Of a DNA stretch of 64,000 nt, positions 34,119-45,199 are shown piece after piece. Numbering within the stretch: the stretch's first letter is position 1; the number at the start of each line of letters is the position of its first letter. Under the pieces are notes generated by a model. That model did no database searches. It was given only the letters and a program-made list of their open reading frames with translations, and was not told where the DNA came from. The translations under genes were made by a program, and so were the position numbers. Source of the DNA: Azorinus chamasolen (lineage: Eukaryota > Mollusca > Bivalvia > Cardiida > Solecurtidae); NCBI GenBank assembly GCA_963576725.1, contig OY755242.1, positions 58,324,480 to 58,388,479 on the forward strand. Reading direction: 5' to 3'.

Positions 34119-34335
34119 TTTTGCTGCTGCGTCTCACTGTTTTGTGCTGCTGCGTCTCACTGTTGTGTGTTGCTGCGTCTCACTGTTGTGTGCTGTTGCG
34201 TCTCACTGTTGTGTGCTGCTGCGTCTCACTGTTGTGTGTTGCTGCATCTCACTGTTGTGTGCTGCTGCGTCTCACTGTTGTCTGTTGCTGCGTCTCACTG
34301 TTGTGTGTTGCTGCGTCTCACTGTTGTGTGTTGCG
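34119..34335. repeat. 23 bp minisatellite, about 9 copies
   Basis: TGCTGCTGCGTCTCACTGTT plus GTG. Since 23 is not divisible by 3 and no stop occurs, all three frames are open. Confidence 0.88.
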
Positions 34336-34608
34336 GTGAATACTCATGGCACCAGATAAAGGGGATGAGTCAAATACTAAAATTGTCATTTCTTCGACAA
34401 ACCCTGTGTTGGACTATAGGAGCTGTCTGATCTGGGTTAGAAAAGCGTATTTACGGAAGAAAGGATAATTATTATGCAAAACAATTAGGAAAAACATGTT
34501 ATGTTTCGTACTGCAGAGGGTAAAATTTAAAACATGCTATTTTTTTCCACTTTATTGATGTTTAATTCAGTTTTCACTGCTACTACAAATTTGCCTTTTG
34601 TTTTACAG

Positions 34609-34764
34609 CATGTAACACCCCGACCACGCCTTCTAATGGTGCAGTGGTATCTGACGGCACCACAGCCACTTACACATGTAACGTGAACTACACACTTAGC
34701 GGGGACAGCACACGCACCTGCCAGCCAGATGGGACAGGATGGGGAAATTCAGATCCCTCTTGTG
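34609..34764 (+). CDS. Exon 9: CCP module 5 (class c)
   Basis: A CCP exon of 156 nt, phase 1-1, with acceptor TTGTTTTACAG and donor GTATGT. Cys are at 2, 24, 38 and 52, Trp at 45. It shows the class c marks: Asn10-Gly11 and a 14-residue spacing of the last two Cys (CQPDGTGWGNSDPSC). Asn-Tyr-Thr is a possible glycosylation site. The exon is four codons shorter than classes a and b; the difference is between the first two Cys. Confidence 0.94.
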
Positions 34765-34857
34765 GTATGTTGATATTAAGACTATCAAACTGTCAACCCT
34801 AATCGTGACTCAATGCGCATTTGCAAACAGTTTGGATGCAGTTAAGATGCCATGTAA

Positions 34858-34965
34858 CTCAGCTTAAATACGCCTTTGCAAACAGAGTAGACCCAGATAA
34901 GATGGCTGCTTTAGGAGCCGTCTGATCAGGTTCTGCTCTGTTTGCTTATATTACTAGAGTACTAG
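34858..34965 (+). mobile_element. Family A MITE fragment
   Basis: AAATACGCCTTTGCAAACAG, centre GATGGCTGCTTTAGGAGCCG, then CTGCTCTGTTTGCTTATA. A family D fragment (GCAAACAGTTTGGATGCAG) lies directly before it at about 34818-34858. Confidence 0.7.
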
Positions 34966-35101
34966 AATACATACCTTTTGTTGTATGACAGATTTGCTAG
35001 AATTGAAAGCAAGGATTTTATTACAGTGATTTATCGTCTGTTCTAAAAGTATCAGTTCCATATATGGAGACAGATTATTTGTTTGCAAGTGCTTATAGAG
35101 A

Positions 35102-35350
35102 GTAACCCTTTCCCTGTTCAATATTCATGAGGAAATAATGACATCATGAATAATTATTAGCTGAACTTTTAAAATATAATCTTTCTCAAGGAAAGTGTTT
35201 GCTTTGACAAAGGCTGTAGAATCAGATCTGTATCATGTCAAAAGCAAACAGAGCAGACACTGATCAGACAGCTCTTATAGGAGCCATCTGCTCTGGGTCT
35301 GCTCTGTTTGCAAATGTGTGAAAAGGCATTCATATGAGGGAAAGGGTTAA
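35102..35350 (-). mobile_element. Family A2 MITE before exon 10
   Basis: GTAACCCTTTCCCTGTTCAA to ATGAGGGAAAGGGTTAA with centre CAGCTCTTATAGGAGCCATC. Ends 56 bp before exon 10. Confidence 0.83.
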
Positions 35351-35406
35351 GGAAGGTAAAAAATCTACACTTTTTATGCTAAGACATCAGTGTTATCTAT
35401 TTTAAG

Positions 35407-35574
35407 CTGCCTGTTCGGCCATCAGTGTTGTTGATGGTGGAGCGGTGACGTTGTCAACAACTGGCACTGTAACTTCAGCAAGGTACTCGTGTGACTCTGG
35501 CTACTCACTAGATGGTACAAGCACAATCACATGCCAGACTGATGGCACGTGGGATAGTTCCATACCGCAATGTG
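35407..35574 (+). CDS. Exon 10: CCP module 6 (class a)
   Basis: A CCP exon of 168 nt, phase 1-1, with acceptor CTATTTTAAG and donor GTGAGT. Cys are at 3, 29, 43 and 56, Trp at 49. It starts ACSAISVVDG, like exon 7 (QCSAIPAATG), and ends WDSSIPQC before the class a end base G. A family A MITE ends 56 bp before the acceptor. The intron after it carries the 48 bp minisatellite at 35881-36800. Confidence 0.93.
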
Positions 35575-35659
35575 GTGAGTTGATACTATACTAACACATA
35601 ACACGAACAAAATCATATTTTCTAACAACCGTCTGATTAACCACCTGAGTTGGCCCCAT

Positions 35660-35889
35660 TTAACCCTTTACTTCATGATTATTTATATAAGATATTAGAT
35701 AGCTGAAATTTTATAATGACATATTAGCGCAGGAATTTCTTGCCAATACAGAAACTGAAGAATCAGATCTATATTATTTCTTGAGCAAATAGGGCAGACC
35801 CTGATCAGATGACTCCACCAGGAGTGGTTAGATCTGTGTCTGCTTTGTTTGCTAAGGCATACAATGTGTAACTATGGAGTACATGGTTG
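35660..35889 (-). mobile_element. Family A MITE leading into a minisatellite
   Basis: TTAACCCTTTACTTCATGAT at the left, centre GATGACTCCACCAGGAGTGG, right end ACTATGGAGTACATGGTTGA where other copies have GGAGTAAAGGGTTAA. The 48 bp array starts in this end. Confidence 0.8.
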
Positions 35890-36800
35890 ATGAATGTGAG
35901 GTTGTATAAGGGCTATGTCACTGTGTGGACATGGTTGATGAATGTGAGGTTGTATAAGGGCTATGTCACTGTGTGGACATGGTTGATGAATGTGAGGTTG
36001 TATAAGGGCTATGTCACTGTGTGGACATGGTTGATGATTGTGAGGTTGTATAAGGGCTATGTCACTGTGTGGACATGGTTGATGAATGTGAGGTTGTATA
36101 AGGGCTATGTCACTGTGTGGACATGGTTGATGAATGTGAGGTTGTATAAGGGCTATGTCACTGTGTGGACATGGTTGATGAATGTGAGGTTGTATAAGGG
36201 CTATGTCACTGTGTGGACATGGTTGATGAATGTGAGGTTGTATAAGGGCTATGTCACTGTGTGGACATGGTTGATGAATGTGAGGTTGTATAAGGGCTAT
36301 GTCACTGTGTGGACATGGTTGATGAATGTGAGGTTGTATAAGGGCTATGTCACTGTGTGGACATGGTTGATGAATGTGAGGTTGTATAAGGGCTATGTCA
36401 CTGTGTGGACATGGTTGATGAATGTGAGGTTGTATAAGGGCTATGTCACTGTGTGGACATGGTTGATGAATGTGAGGTTGTATAAGGGCTATGTCACTGT
36501 GTGGACATGGTTGATGATTGTGAGGTTGTATAAGGGCTATGTCACTGTGTGGACATGGTTGATGAATGTGAGGTTGTATAAGGGCTATGTCACTGTGTGG
36601 ACATGGTTGATGAATGTGAGGTTGTATAAGGGCTATGTCACTGTGTGGACATGGTTGATGAATGTGAGGTTGTATAAGGGCTATGTCACTGTGTGGACAT
36701 GGTTGATGAATGTGAGGTTGTATAAGGGCTATGTCACTGTGTGGACATGGTTGATGAATGTGAGGTTGTATAAGGGCTATGTCACTGTGTGGACATGTGG
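35881..36800. repeat. 48 bp minisatellite, about 19 copies, very uniform
   Basis: Units ACATGGTTGATGAATGTGAG, GTTGTATAAGGGCTATGTCA, CTGTGTGG; the only visible variation is GATTGTGAG in two units. It gives 317 and 358 codon frames on opposite strands, neither with gene context. It starts in the right end of a family A MITE. Confidence 0.93.
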
Positions 36801-37055
36801 TTTCTTTGAGAGAAAAACCCTGCATTTCATGTTGGTGTCACCCAAGTACAGTAACATATTTCCATGCTTCTTTAGTTTGCACTATATGTTAATTAAACCA
36901 CATCTTGTCTTTGAAACCATGAGACTAACAACATGTCTGCAACAACCTAACAAGTATTTATAGTCTGTGAAACAAATCCATTTATTGTACTAGTTTCCAC
37001 TTTTCCTATTATAAACAAAATGGGAAAATATGAAAAGAACTAAATCTCTTTGTAA
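36801..37055. other. Unassigned intron sequence
   Basis: I see no exon or named repeat. The apparent coding extension of the 48 bp array here ends without splice context. Confidence 0.5.
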
Positions 37056-37059
37056 CCCT

Positions 37060-37195
37060 TTTCCTTCATATAGACACCTTTTTACACATCTGCAAACCGA
37101 GGAGACCCAGATCAGATCTGCAAACCGAGGAGACCCAGATCAGACAGCCCCTCCTATAGGAGCCGTCTGATCAGGGTCTACTGTGATATTACACC
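37060..37195 (+). mobile_element. Family A MITE, left part with internal duplication
   Basis: TAACCCTTTTCCTTCATATA; about 30 bp containing CTGCAAACCGAGGAGACCCA occurs twice in tandem before the intact centre CCCCTCCTATAGGAGCC. A small array begun within the element. Confidence 0.72.
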
Positions 37196-37301
37196 AAAAG
37201 CTACAAATACAGTGTGTGTTTGTTTCCTTTTTCAAAATTTTAAAATTGAAAACAAAATGTCCATATATACACTGACTGTTAATGTTGATAATGTGCAAAC
37301 A

Positions 37302-37412
37302 TGTTTGTATATAACATGTCACTATCACAAAAGCCTCTACTCCCATCAACATACATGTTTGTATATAACATGTCACTATCACAAAAGCCTCTACTCCCAT
37401 CAACATACATGT
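37302..37412. repeat. 54 bp unit, two copies
   Basis: TGTTTGTATATAACATGTCA to CTCCCATCAACATACA occurs twice in tandem. Confidence 0.85.
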
Positions 37413-37415
37413 AGA

Positions 37416-37666
37416 TTAATACTTTACTCCATGATTATTCAGGTAAGAAATAATGACATGATTATTCATTTGATGATTTTATTAATGGTTCATGAACGCA
37501 GGAAAGTTTGGCCAATTCAGACACTGTATAATCAAATCTATATTATTTCATAAGCAAACAGAGCAGACTCTGATAAGATGCTCCATCAGGAGCCATCTGG
37601 AGTTGATCTTCTGTGTTTGTAAAGGTGATAAAAGCCTTTTATGACTCTTATAGAGTAAAGAGTTAA
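37416..37666 (-). mobile_element. Family A MITE
   Basis: TTAATACTTTACTCCATGAT to ATAGAGTAAAGAGTTAA; centre GATGCTCCATCAGGAGCCATC. Confidence 0.8.
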
Positions 37667-37714
37667 TTACATCCCATGCAGACTACTGTACCACACAGAA
37701 CTACCTCTTCTGCA

Positions 37715-37775
37715 TCATTTCCATCAATATCATCATCACCATCATAATCATCATTACCATTATCATGATTTGTTG
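37715..37775. repeat. ATC microsatellite
   Basis: Imperfect ATCATCACCATCATAATC run of about 50 bp before exon 11. Confidence 0.8.
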
Positions 37776-37883
37776 TCAATCATCGAAAAGTTATCTGTTG
37801 TAACAGCCATATTGTTGAGGTAAACAGGTTTTGTATTTATACCATGATTATGTTTGTCCTATATATATATATACTTCTCATAG

Positions 37884-38051
37884 TTCAATGTCCGAACTTA
37901 AACAACCCGGATAGTGGTATTGTGAGTATCACAACCTCAGGAACAACTTCCGCTGCCACCTACGCATGCGCGTCTGGATATGACATCAATGGAATCACCA
38001 TCCGGTTGTGCAGTGCCACAGGGTCATGGAGTCAGACTGCGCCGACATGCA
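37884..38051 (+). CDS. Exon 11: CCP module 7 (class b)
   Basis: A CCP exon of 168 nt, phase 1-1, with acceptor ACTTCTCATAG and donor GTAAGT. Cys are at 3, 29, 43 and 56, Trp at 49. NLNNPDSGIV has the class b Asn8-Pro9 pair; end base A. The third strand contains IRLCSATGSW where most modules have a Thr-Cys pair. Confidence 0.93.
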
Positions 38052-38139
38052 GTAAGTTATCAGATATTTGCATAAGTCAAAATACATCTTGAGAACAGTG
38101 AAACTATTGACATTCAGTTTAGTATAAATATCGGTCTGA

Positions 38140-38228
38140 GGGACAGGTGGCAGCTTTATGCAGGTTGAAAGTTACCAAAGCAGCATCCTGCTTGACTTTC
38201 ATCCTGCATTAAGCAGCCATCTGCCTAA
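38140..38228. mobile_element. Family C copy
   Basis: GACAGGTGGCAGCTTTATGC and CCTGCATTAAGCAGCCATCT are inverted arms of one hairpin. Confidence 0.72.
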
Positions 38229-38449
38229 AAAGACCTAAGTTGTTCTTTAATAAAACTCTGGTTTAGACGGGTTCTACTGTGGAACCATAAAACAAAATCA
38301 TTTATCAGTACGCTGATTGAGTTTTGACCAGTTGAAAATGTGACTTTGAATCAAACTTGTATGCTCGGAAAGCCTAAAAATGAAATACATATGGTACATG
38401 TAATTATATCAAGGCTGTAGAGAAGATACACAGCGATTTATAAATATAT

Positions 38450-38551
38450 CAGGTTACTCAGCCAAACCCTATTTTGCTGCTACTCATTAGAAACTCCTTG
38501 ATTAGGCGATTCTAATGAGTAGCAGTAAGCTAATGTTTGGCGGAGAAATAT
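38450..38551. mobile_element. Family E, copy 4 (diverged)
   Basis: AGCCAAACCCTATTTTGCTG, CTACTCATTAGAA, TTCTAATGAGTAGCAGTAA, AATGTTTGGCGGAGAAATA. The inner stem has changed in a compensated way. Confidence 0.65.
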
Positions 38552-38793
38552 TTAACCCTTTTCTTCATATAAACACCTTTTTCACGCATTTGCAAACAGA
38601 GTACACCCTGATCAGACGGCTCCGACTCATCAGTGTCAGCTGTTTGCTTTTAACATGATATAGATATAATTCTACAGCTTTTAATTGTCAAAGCAAACAA
38701 TTTCCTTGGAAAGTCTATATTACAAAAGTTTGACTAATAAATATTCATGATGTCATTATTTCTTACATGAATGTTAAACAGGGAAAGGGTTAA
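38552..38793 (+). mobile_element. Family A MITE
   Basis: TTAACCCTTTTCTTCATATA to AACAGGGAAAGGGTTAA; centre damaged (GACGGCTCCGACTCATCAG). It combines an A1-like right half with A2-type ends. Confidence 0.8.
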
Positions 38794-39038
38794 TATATTT
38801 AACTAAATTCTCTTGGTATCAACAGGTCTGATTATAAGTTAGAATAGAACAAACTGAAAATGTTTATATGAATGTCAATGTTACAGTAGTTCATAAGCTA
38901 TATTTGAGATTCTGCTCTCTGCTAGATTATTATGAGTGTAAAGTGCATATTGCTTTGCTATGTTTGGTATATATGTGCATGTATATAGTTATGGTTTATA
39001 ATGATGTATTTGATTGCATGTTTTTCTTCTTAAAATAG

Positions 39039-39194
39039 CTTGTCAATCTCCAACATCACCTACCAATGGAGCTGTGACAGCTGATGGGGAAAGTGCCACC
39101 TACACATGTAATTCAGGCTATTCTCTCAATGGGGTGTCATCCCGCACATGCGCCACAGACGGAAGTGGGTGGAGTGAAAGCGATCCCACCTGCT
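39039..39194 (+). CDS. Exon 12: CCP module 8 (class c)
   Basis: A CCP exon of 156 nt, phase 1-1, with acceptor TCTTAAAATAG and donor GTAAGT. Cys are at 2, 24, 38 and 52, Trp at 45. It is the same length as exon 9 and shares SNGAV or TNGAV after the first Cys and the GSGW or GTGW end. It closes the second complete a-b-c cassette. Confidence 0.93.
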
Positions 39195-39314
39195 GTAAGT
39201 AGGAACAATTAATTGATTGACCAAATTTCTTAGAACTCCCGGTGACATTAAATAAACAAAATCCCTGTCCTTATGCACAGCTCATGAAAATATTACCAGA
39301 TCAGGCAGTTACAA

Positions 39315-39648
39315 GTTAAATCTTTACTCCATAAATATACCTTTTGCTAACAGAGTAGACCAGATCAGATACATTGGCCCCTATAGGAACCATCTGATCT
39401 GGGTCTCCTCTTTTTGCAAACGTTTCGAAAGGTGTCTCTTGTTAACATAAGCTAAATAATGGAGAGCAGAAAAATGTGTATTTTGTGCTCTCCTTTATAT
39501 ATATAGAAAGCATTTTGCCAATATCCTATTTCCCATTCAAAGTGATGTTTGCATATTATATTACCTGTAGCTCTATAGGAGCCATCTGATCAGGGTCTAC
39601 TCTGTTTGCAAATGTGTGAAAAGGCATTCATATGAGGGAAAGGGTTAA
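39315..39648. mobile_element. Two broken family A MITE pieces
   Basis: 39320-39430 holds AAATCTTTACTCCATAAAT and CATTGGCCCCTATAGGAACC. 39565-39648 holds GCTCTATAGGAGCCATCTGA and ends TATGAGGGAAAGGGTTAA. The sequence between is AT-rich and unassigned. Confidence 0.65.
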
Positions 39649-39794
39649 ACCCCAAAAGAATTGCAATTCATTTGAGTAAAACCACACCCAATGACTTGGT
39701 ATCTCATAAGTCAAACTGTTTGAATATGTAGTCACAAAATCACCAAAAGTACCTGTTGATACCATACTTTTCACTTGATTCATGACTTCAGTTA

Positions 39795-40000
39795 ATGCTT
39801 TACCTTATGTATATTCATGAATATTTATCAACTGACTATTTATGACATACAAACAATGGACATTTTGGCCCAAGCAAAAGTGACAGAATCAGATCTATGT
39901 AATTGCATAAGCCAACCGATCAGATCCTGATCAGACAACTTCTACAACATCCATCTGACCAGGATCTGCAAAGGCATCCAAATGTATCTTTACCAGGTAA
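39795..40000 (-). mobile_element. Family A MITE, degraded
   Basis: ACCTTATGTATATTCATGAA, then GATCAGACAACTTCTACAAC in place of the central palindrome; right end eroded near AGGTAAAAGG. Confidence 0.6.
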
Positions 40001-40309
40001 AAGGTTTCTTGCCAGTTCCTAGCTGGGACAATCAACACTGTTGGTGCAGTGACTGCATTCAAATTCTAATTGATTTCCAATATTGTCTGCAGGAATATTT
40101 GCTTTTACCTCAATAAGCCTGACATTGCACCGTCTGAGACTGAATGCACCTTTTGTGTTGAAAACGGACAGCTCCTGTCAGTTTGATAACAGGATTAATT
40201 AATGTTTGATATAGAACATGCACCACATGTGATACAAAATCATCATAACAGAATATGAACTCTTTGGCTATCATGAATGAGTCTGTAATCACTTTGGCAA
40301 CATTTTTGG

Positions 40310-43125
40310 ATCCGGATGAGACACAAAAAATTGGGCATCTCATCTGTATCCAAACTGTTTCATGCTGTGATAATGTTTAGCAAGAAAGGAAAGAAACTTC
40401 ATCAGTGAAATTTGAAGTAGCTGACATATTTTGCAGACAACAAGTAAAGAGTTAAATCGTTACAGCAACTGTAGTGAGAGAGACCGAGAGATCGTTACAG
40501 CAACTGTAGTAAGAGAGACAGAGAGATCATTACCGCAACTTTAGTGAGAGAGACTGAGAGATCGTTACAGCAACTGTAGTGAGAGACACCGAGAGATCGT
40601 TACAGCAACTGTAGTGAGAGAGACCAACTGTAGTGAGAGAGACCGAGAGATCGTTACAGCAGCTGTAGTGAGAGAGACCGAGAGATCGTTACAGCAACTG
40701 TAGTGAGAGAGACCGAGAGATCGTTACAGTAACTGTAGTGAGAGAGACCGAGAGCGTTACAGCAACTGTAGTGAGAGAGACCGAGAGATCATTACCGCAA
40801 CTGTAGTGAGAGAGACCGAGAGATCGTTACAGCAACTGTAGTGAGGGACCGAGAGATCGTTACAGCAACTGTAGTGAGAGAGACCGAGAGATCGTTACAG
40901 CAACTGTAGTGAGAGACACCGAGAGATCGTTACAGCAACTGTAGTGAGAGAGACTGAGAGATTGTTACAGCAACTGTAGTGAGAGAGACCGAGAGATCGT
41001 TACAGCAACTGTAGTGAGAGAGACCGAGAGATCGTTACAGCAACTGTAGTGAGAGACACCGAGAGATCGTTACAGAAACTGTAGTGAGAGACATCGAGAG
41101 ATTGTTACAGCAACTGTAGTGAGAGACACCAACTGTAGTGAGAGAGACCGAAAAAAATTGGGCATCTCATCTGTATCCAAACTGTTTCATGCTGTGATAA
41201 TGTTTAGCAAGAAAGGAAAGAAACTTCATCAGTGAAATTTGAAGTAGCTGACATATTTTGCAGACAACAAGTAAAGAGTTAAATCGTTACAGCAACTGTA
41301 GTGAGAGAGACCAAGAGAACGTTACAGCAACTGTAGACCAGGAGATCATTACCGCAACTGTAGTGAGAGAGACCGAGAGATCGTTACAGCAACTGTAGTG
41401 AGAGACACCGATAGATCGTTACAGCAACTGTAGTGAGAGAGACTGAGAGATTGTTACAGCAACTGTAGTGAGAGAGACCGAGAGATCGTTACAGCAACTG
41501 TAGTAAGAGAGACCGAGAGATCGTTACAGCAACTGTAGTGAGAGACACCGAGAGATCGTTACAGCAACTGTAGTGAGAGACACCGAGAGATCGTTACAGC
41601 AACTGTAGTGAGAGACACCGAGAGATCTTTACAGCAACTGTAGTGAGAGAGACCAACTGTAGTTAGAGAGACCAAAAAAATTGGGCATCTCATCTGTATC
41701 CAAACTGTTTCATGCTGTGATAATGGTTAGCAAGAAAGGAAAGAGACTTCATCAGTGAAATTTGAAGTAGCTGACATATTTTGCAGACAACAAGTAAAGA
41801 GTTAAATCGTTACAGCAACTGTAGTGAGAGAGACCAAGAGAACGTTACAGCAACTGTAGACCAGGAGATCATTACCGCAACTGTAGTGAGAGAGACCGAG
41901 AGATCGTTACAGCAACTGTAATGAGAGACACCGATAGATCGTTACAGCAACTGTAGTGAGAGAGACTGAGAGATTGTTACAGCAACTGTAGTGAGAGAGA
42001 CCGAGAGATCGTCACAGCAACTGTAGTAAGAGAGACCGAGAGATCGTTACAGCAACTGTAGTGAGAGACACCGAGAGATCGTTACAGCAACTGTAGTGAG
42101 AGACACTGAGAGATCGTTACAGCAACTGTAGTGAGAGACACCGAGAGATTGTTACAGCAACTGTAGTGAGAGAGACCAACTGTAGTTAGAGAGACCGAAA
42201 AAAATTGGGCATCTCATCTGTATCCAAACTGTTTCATGCTGTGATAATGGTTAGCAAGAAAGGAAAGAGACTTCATCAGTGAAATTTGAAGTAGCTGACA
42301 TATTTTGTAGACAACAAGTAAAGAGTTAAATCGTTACAGCAACTGTAGTGAGAGAGACCAAGAGAACGTAACAGCAACTGTAGACCGAGAGATCATTACC
42401 GCAGCTGTAGTGAGAGAGACTGAGAGATCTTTACAGCAACTGTAGTGAGAGACACCGAGAGATCGTTACAGCAACTGTAGTGAGAGAGACCAACTGTAGT
42501 GAGAGAGACCGAGAGATCGTTACAGCAACTGTAGTGAGAGACACCGAGAGATCGTTACAGCAACTGTAGTGAGAGAGACCGAGAGATCGTTACAGCAACT
42601 GTAGTGAGAGAGACCAAGAGATTGTTACAGCAACTGTAGTGAGAGACACCGAGAGATTGTTACAGCAACTGTAGTGAGAGAGACCAAGAGATCGTTACAG
42701 CAACTGTAGTGAGAGAGACCGAGAGATCGTTACAGCAACTGTAGTGAGAGACACTGAGAGATTGTTACAGCAACTGTAATGAGAGAGACAGAGAGATCGT
42801 TACAGCAACTGTAGTGAGAGAGACCGAGAGATCGTTACAGCAACTGTAGTGAGAGAGACTGAGAGATTGTTACAGCAACTGTTACAGCAACTGTAGTGAG
42901 AGAGACAGAGAGATAGTTACAGCAACTGTAGTGAGAGAGACCGAGAGATTGTTACAGCAACTGTAGTGAGAGAGACCGAGAGATCGTTACAGCAACTGTA
43001 GTGAGAGAGACCGAGAGATTGTTACAGCAACTGTAGTGAGAGAGACCGAGAGAATACAGCAACTGTAGTGAGAGAGACCGAGAGATCTTACAGCAGCTGT
43101 AGTGAGAGAGACCGAGAGAATGATA
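40310..43125. repeat. 35 bp satellite with higher-order structure
   Basis: Roughly 70 copies of ATCGTTACAGCAACTGTAGT plus GAGAGAGACCGAGAG. A ~140 bp segment starting AAAAAATTGGGCATCTCATC (family D right arm plus flank) recurs at about 40325, 41153, 41675 and 42198. The last two intervals are both about 522 bp, a true higher-order unit. Confidence 0.92.
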
Positions 43126-43384
43126 TTTCATTAGATTAATCTTGACTGATAGTTTTAATACAATTGAATTCAGATTTTGAGATAGACCTAGGAAATTGAA
43201 AATGCAATAAATGCCATATTTTAATTAGGTAATGAAAACAGCATAAGCAATAGCAAATTGAACTTCAAATCATAAAATGAAATAACTCCCATGCATGCAT
43301 CAAGGAGAATGTGTATTAATCTTAACCTGTTTCCTCATACTGATATCTTTTGATGTCTCAGTAAAAGTCACTTTTTATACCATG

Positions 43385-43920
43385 GGACGTATTATGGAAT
43401 GGTGCTGTCTGTCTGTCTGTCTGTCCGTAACATGTCTAACTCAAATTCTACTTGGTGGAATCTTCTTAAATTTATCACAATGTTTATCTGGACATACTAC
43501 AGTAGAATGAGTGTGTCCCGGGATGTATATCCAAGGTCAAGGTCACACAATTGGACTTAGAATTTGCATTTAGCATTTGCATTTAGCAAATATATTAACC
43601 TCAATTTATGTTAACTCAAATTCTGCTTGATGAATCCTTCTCAAATTCCACCACAATATTTAACTGGATATGCTACAGTAGCATGGATGTGTCCTGGTAT
43701 GTATATCCAAGGTCAAGGTCACACAATTTGACCTCTGCTTGGTGGATCCTTCTCAAGTTTCACCACAATGTATATCTGGACATGCTACAGCAGCATGGAT
43801 GTGTCCCTGTATGTACTTAGAATTTGCATTTGCATTCAGCAAATATGTTAACCTCAATTTATGTTACACAAGGCCTCGGCGGTCATATATTTTGCCCACT
43901 GGCATTCTTGTTTACACCAT
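43385..43920 (+). mobile_element. Element H4 with tandem core
   Basis: Starts with CTGTCTGTCTGTC. Three imperfect units of roughly 125-175 bp contain CTGGACATGCTACAG-type sequence. Ends near GGCATTCTTGTTT, a TCTTGTTT terminus also seen at H6 and H7. Boundaries approximate. Confidence 0.45.
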
Positions 43921-43924
43921 GTGA

Positions 43925-44065
43925 TAAATAGTGTGAGAAAATTTGGATATGGAAGAAAGTATAGATTCATATCTATATATTTCTATAAGCAAACAGAGTA
44001 GGCCCTGATCTTGGTGTACTGTTTGCAAAGGCTTCAAAAGGCATGTCTATGAAGTTAAGGGTTAA
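43925..44065 (-). mobile_element. Family A MITE, deleted
   Basis: Right part only: AAGCAAACAGAGTAGGCCCT, palindrome collapsed to TGATCTTGGTGTACTG, end GAAGTTAAGGGTTAA. Shares its TTAA with the next A2 copy. Confidence 0.7.
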
Positions 44066-44347
44066 CCCTGTCCTTCATATAAACTTGTTTTCACATGTTT
44101 GCAAACAGAGTAGACCCAGGTCAGACAACTCCTATAGGAGCAATATGATCGGGGTCTGCCCTGTTTGCTAATGGAATTTGATAGATCCCTTCTTTTCTTA
44201 CTGAAATGGCTACATTGTTCTACCTTCCATACTTTATTATAACTATTTCATCCATCAATATCCAGTAGGTATTGAAATTTGGAATGTACATAGAACAAGG
44301 AAAGGGTTTTAACCCTTTGGAATAAACATAGAACAAGGAAAGGGTTT
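44062..44347 (+). mobile_element. Family A2 MITE with duplicated right end
   Basis: TTAACCCTGTCCTTCATATA to GAACAAGGAAAGGGTTTTAA. The last ~38 bp (GGAATAAACATAGAACAAGG and on) are present twice in tandem, an array of two at the terminus. Confidence 0.8.
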
Positions 44348-44521
44348 TAACCCGACCCCTCATATTGACGCTTTTGACACCTTCATAGGAGCAAATATTT
44401 ATCACAATGGTTTCAAAACTACACAATTCTAAATTTTTTCTTTTCTCTAATAAATGCTACTTTTCAGTAGATTTATTCAAAGAGGCTGGTTCTAGAAATA
44501 GCCTATGATGTAATGGGTTAA
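44347..44521 (-). mobile_element. Family B MITE before exon 13
   Basis: TTAACCCGACCCCTCATATT to GATGTAATGGGTTAA; left palindrome arm deleted. Ends 53 bp before exon 13 and adjoins an A2 element through a TTAA. Confidence 0.78.
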
Positions 44522-44574
44522 TTATGATCACAGTTATTGATAACCGGAGATATGCCTTTTACTTCCTCTTTTAG

Positions 44575-44742
44575 CTACATGTGCCACCCTTAACACTCCA
44601 ACTGGTGGGAGCGTTACGACAAGTACTGACGGTATAAACACGCAAGCAACATATACCTGTAACACAGGTTACACGTTGAATGGTGTCTCGTTAATTACAT
44701 GCAGGAATGACGGCACATGGGACTACAGTCAACCAACATGCG
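44575..44742 (+). CDS. Exon 13: CCP module 9 (class a)
   Basis: A CCP exon of 168 nt, phase 1-1, with acceptor TTCCTCTTTTAG and donor GTATGT. Cys are at 3, 29, 43 and 56, Trp at 49. It starts TCATLNTPTGG, lacks the class b Asn8 and has the class a end base G. It follows a 5.4 kb intron that holds the large 35 bp satellite at 40450-43120. A family B MITE ends 53 bp before the acceptor. Confidence 0.93.
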
Positions 44743-44825
44743 GTATGTACAAAATGGGAGTAATATAACAGTAAAACCCCTGCATAATAACCACTTTATG
44801 AATAAACAATGATGTCTTTTAAAAC

Positions 44826-44892
44826 ATGGGGTTGCTAAATGCAGGATGAAAGCTTTCTGCATTACTTTCATCCTAAATTAAGTTACCACCTG
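44826..44892. mobile_element. Family C copy, short
   Basis: GGGGTTGCTAAATGCAGGAT and CATCCTAAATTAAGTTACCA; the centre is reduced to AAAGCTTTCTGCATTAC. Confidence 0.65.
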
Positions 44893-45199
44893 CTTTCACC
44901 CATTCCCGCCTTGGTAGATTTTTCAAAGTGGTTTGGTCTAAAATAGCCTATGAGGGAATGGGTTAATATATACTATAATCAATGTTGATTGATTTATCAA
45001 TGTTGACTGTATTTATATGAAGTCTTGTCATACTATCTGTTTTAAAACTACTTATTATTTTGTATTTATAATAAAACAATCACTTTGCAATGATTTTAAA
45101 AATGTAAGGATCCAAGTTATTACATGGATTTTAACCTATATCATTGATACATAGTTTTAATATTCCTCTAAACTAGTACAGTAGAAAACTTACTCATCT

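Noticed and set aside
34121..34430. Cys/Leu-rich frames in all three registers
   Set aside because: Product of a 23 bp repeat lacking stop codons; same peptide in each frame.
35872..36963. Frames of 317 and 358 codons on opposite strands
   Set aside because: Both are translations of a 48 bp tandem repeat, 48 being divisible by three; no domain, splice or promoter context.
40015..40070. Possible CCP exon relic (GTINTVGAVTAFKF)
   Set aside because: Resembles only the GTVT strand of a CCP, has no cysteines and ends in a stop; too short to support.
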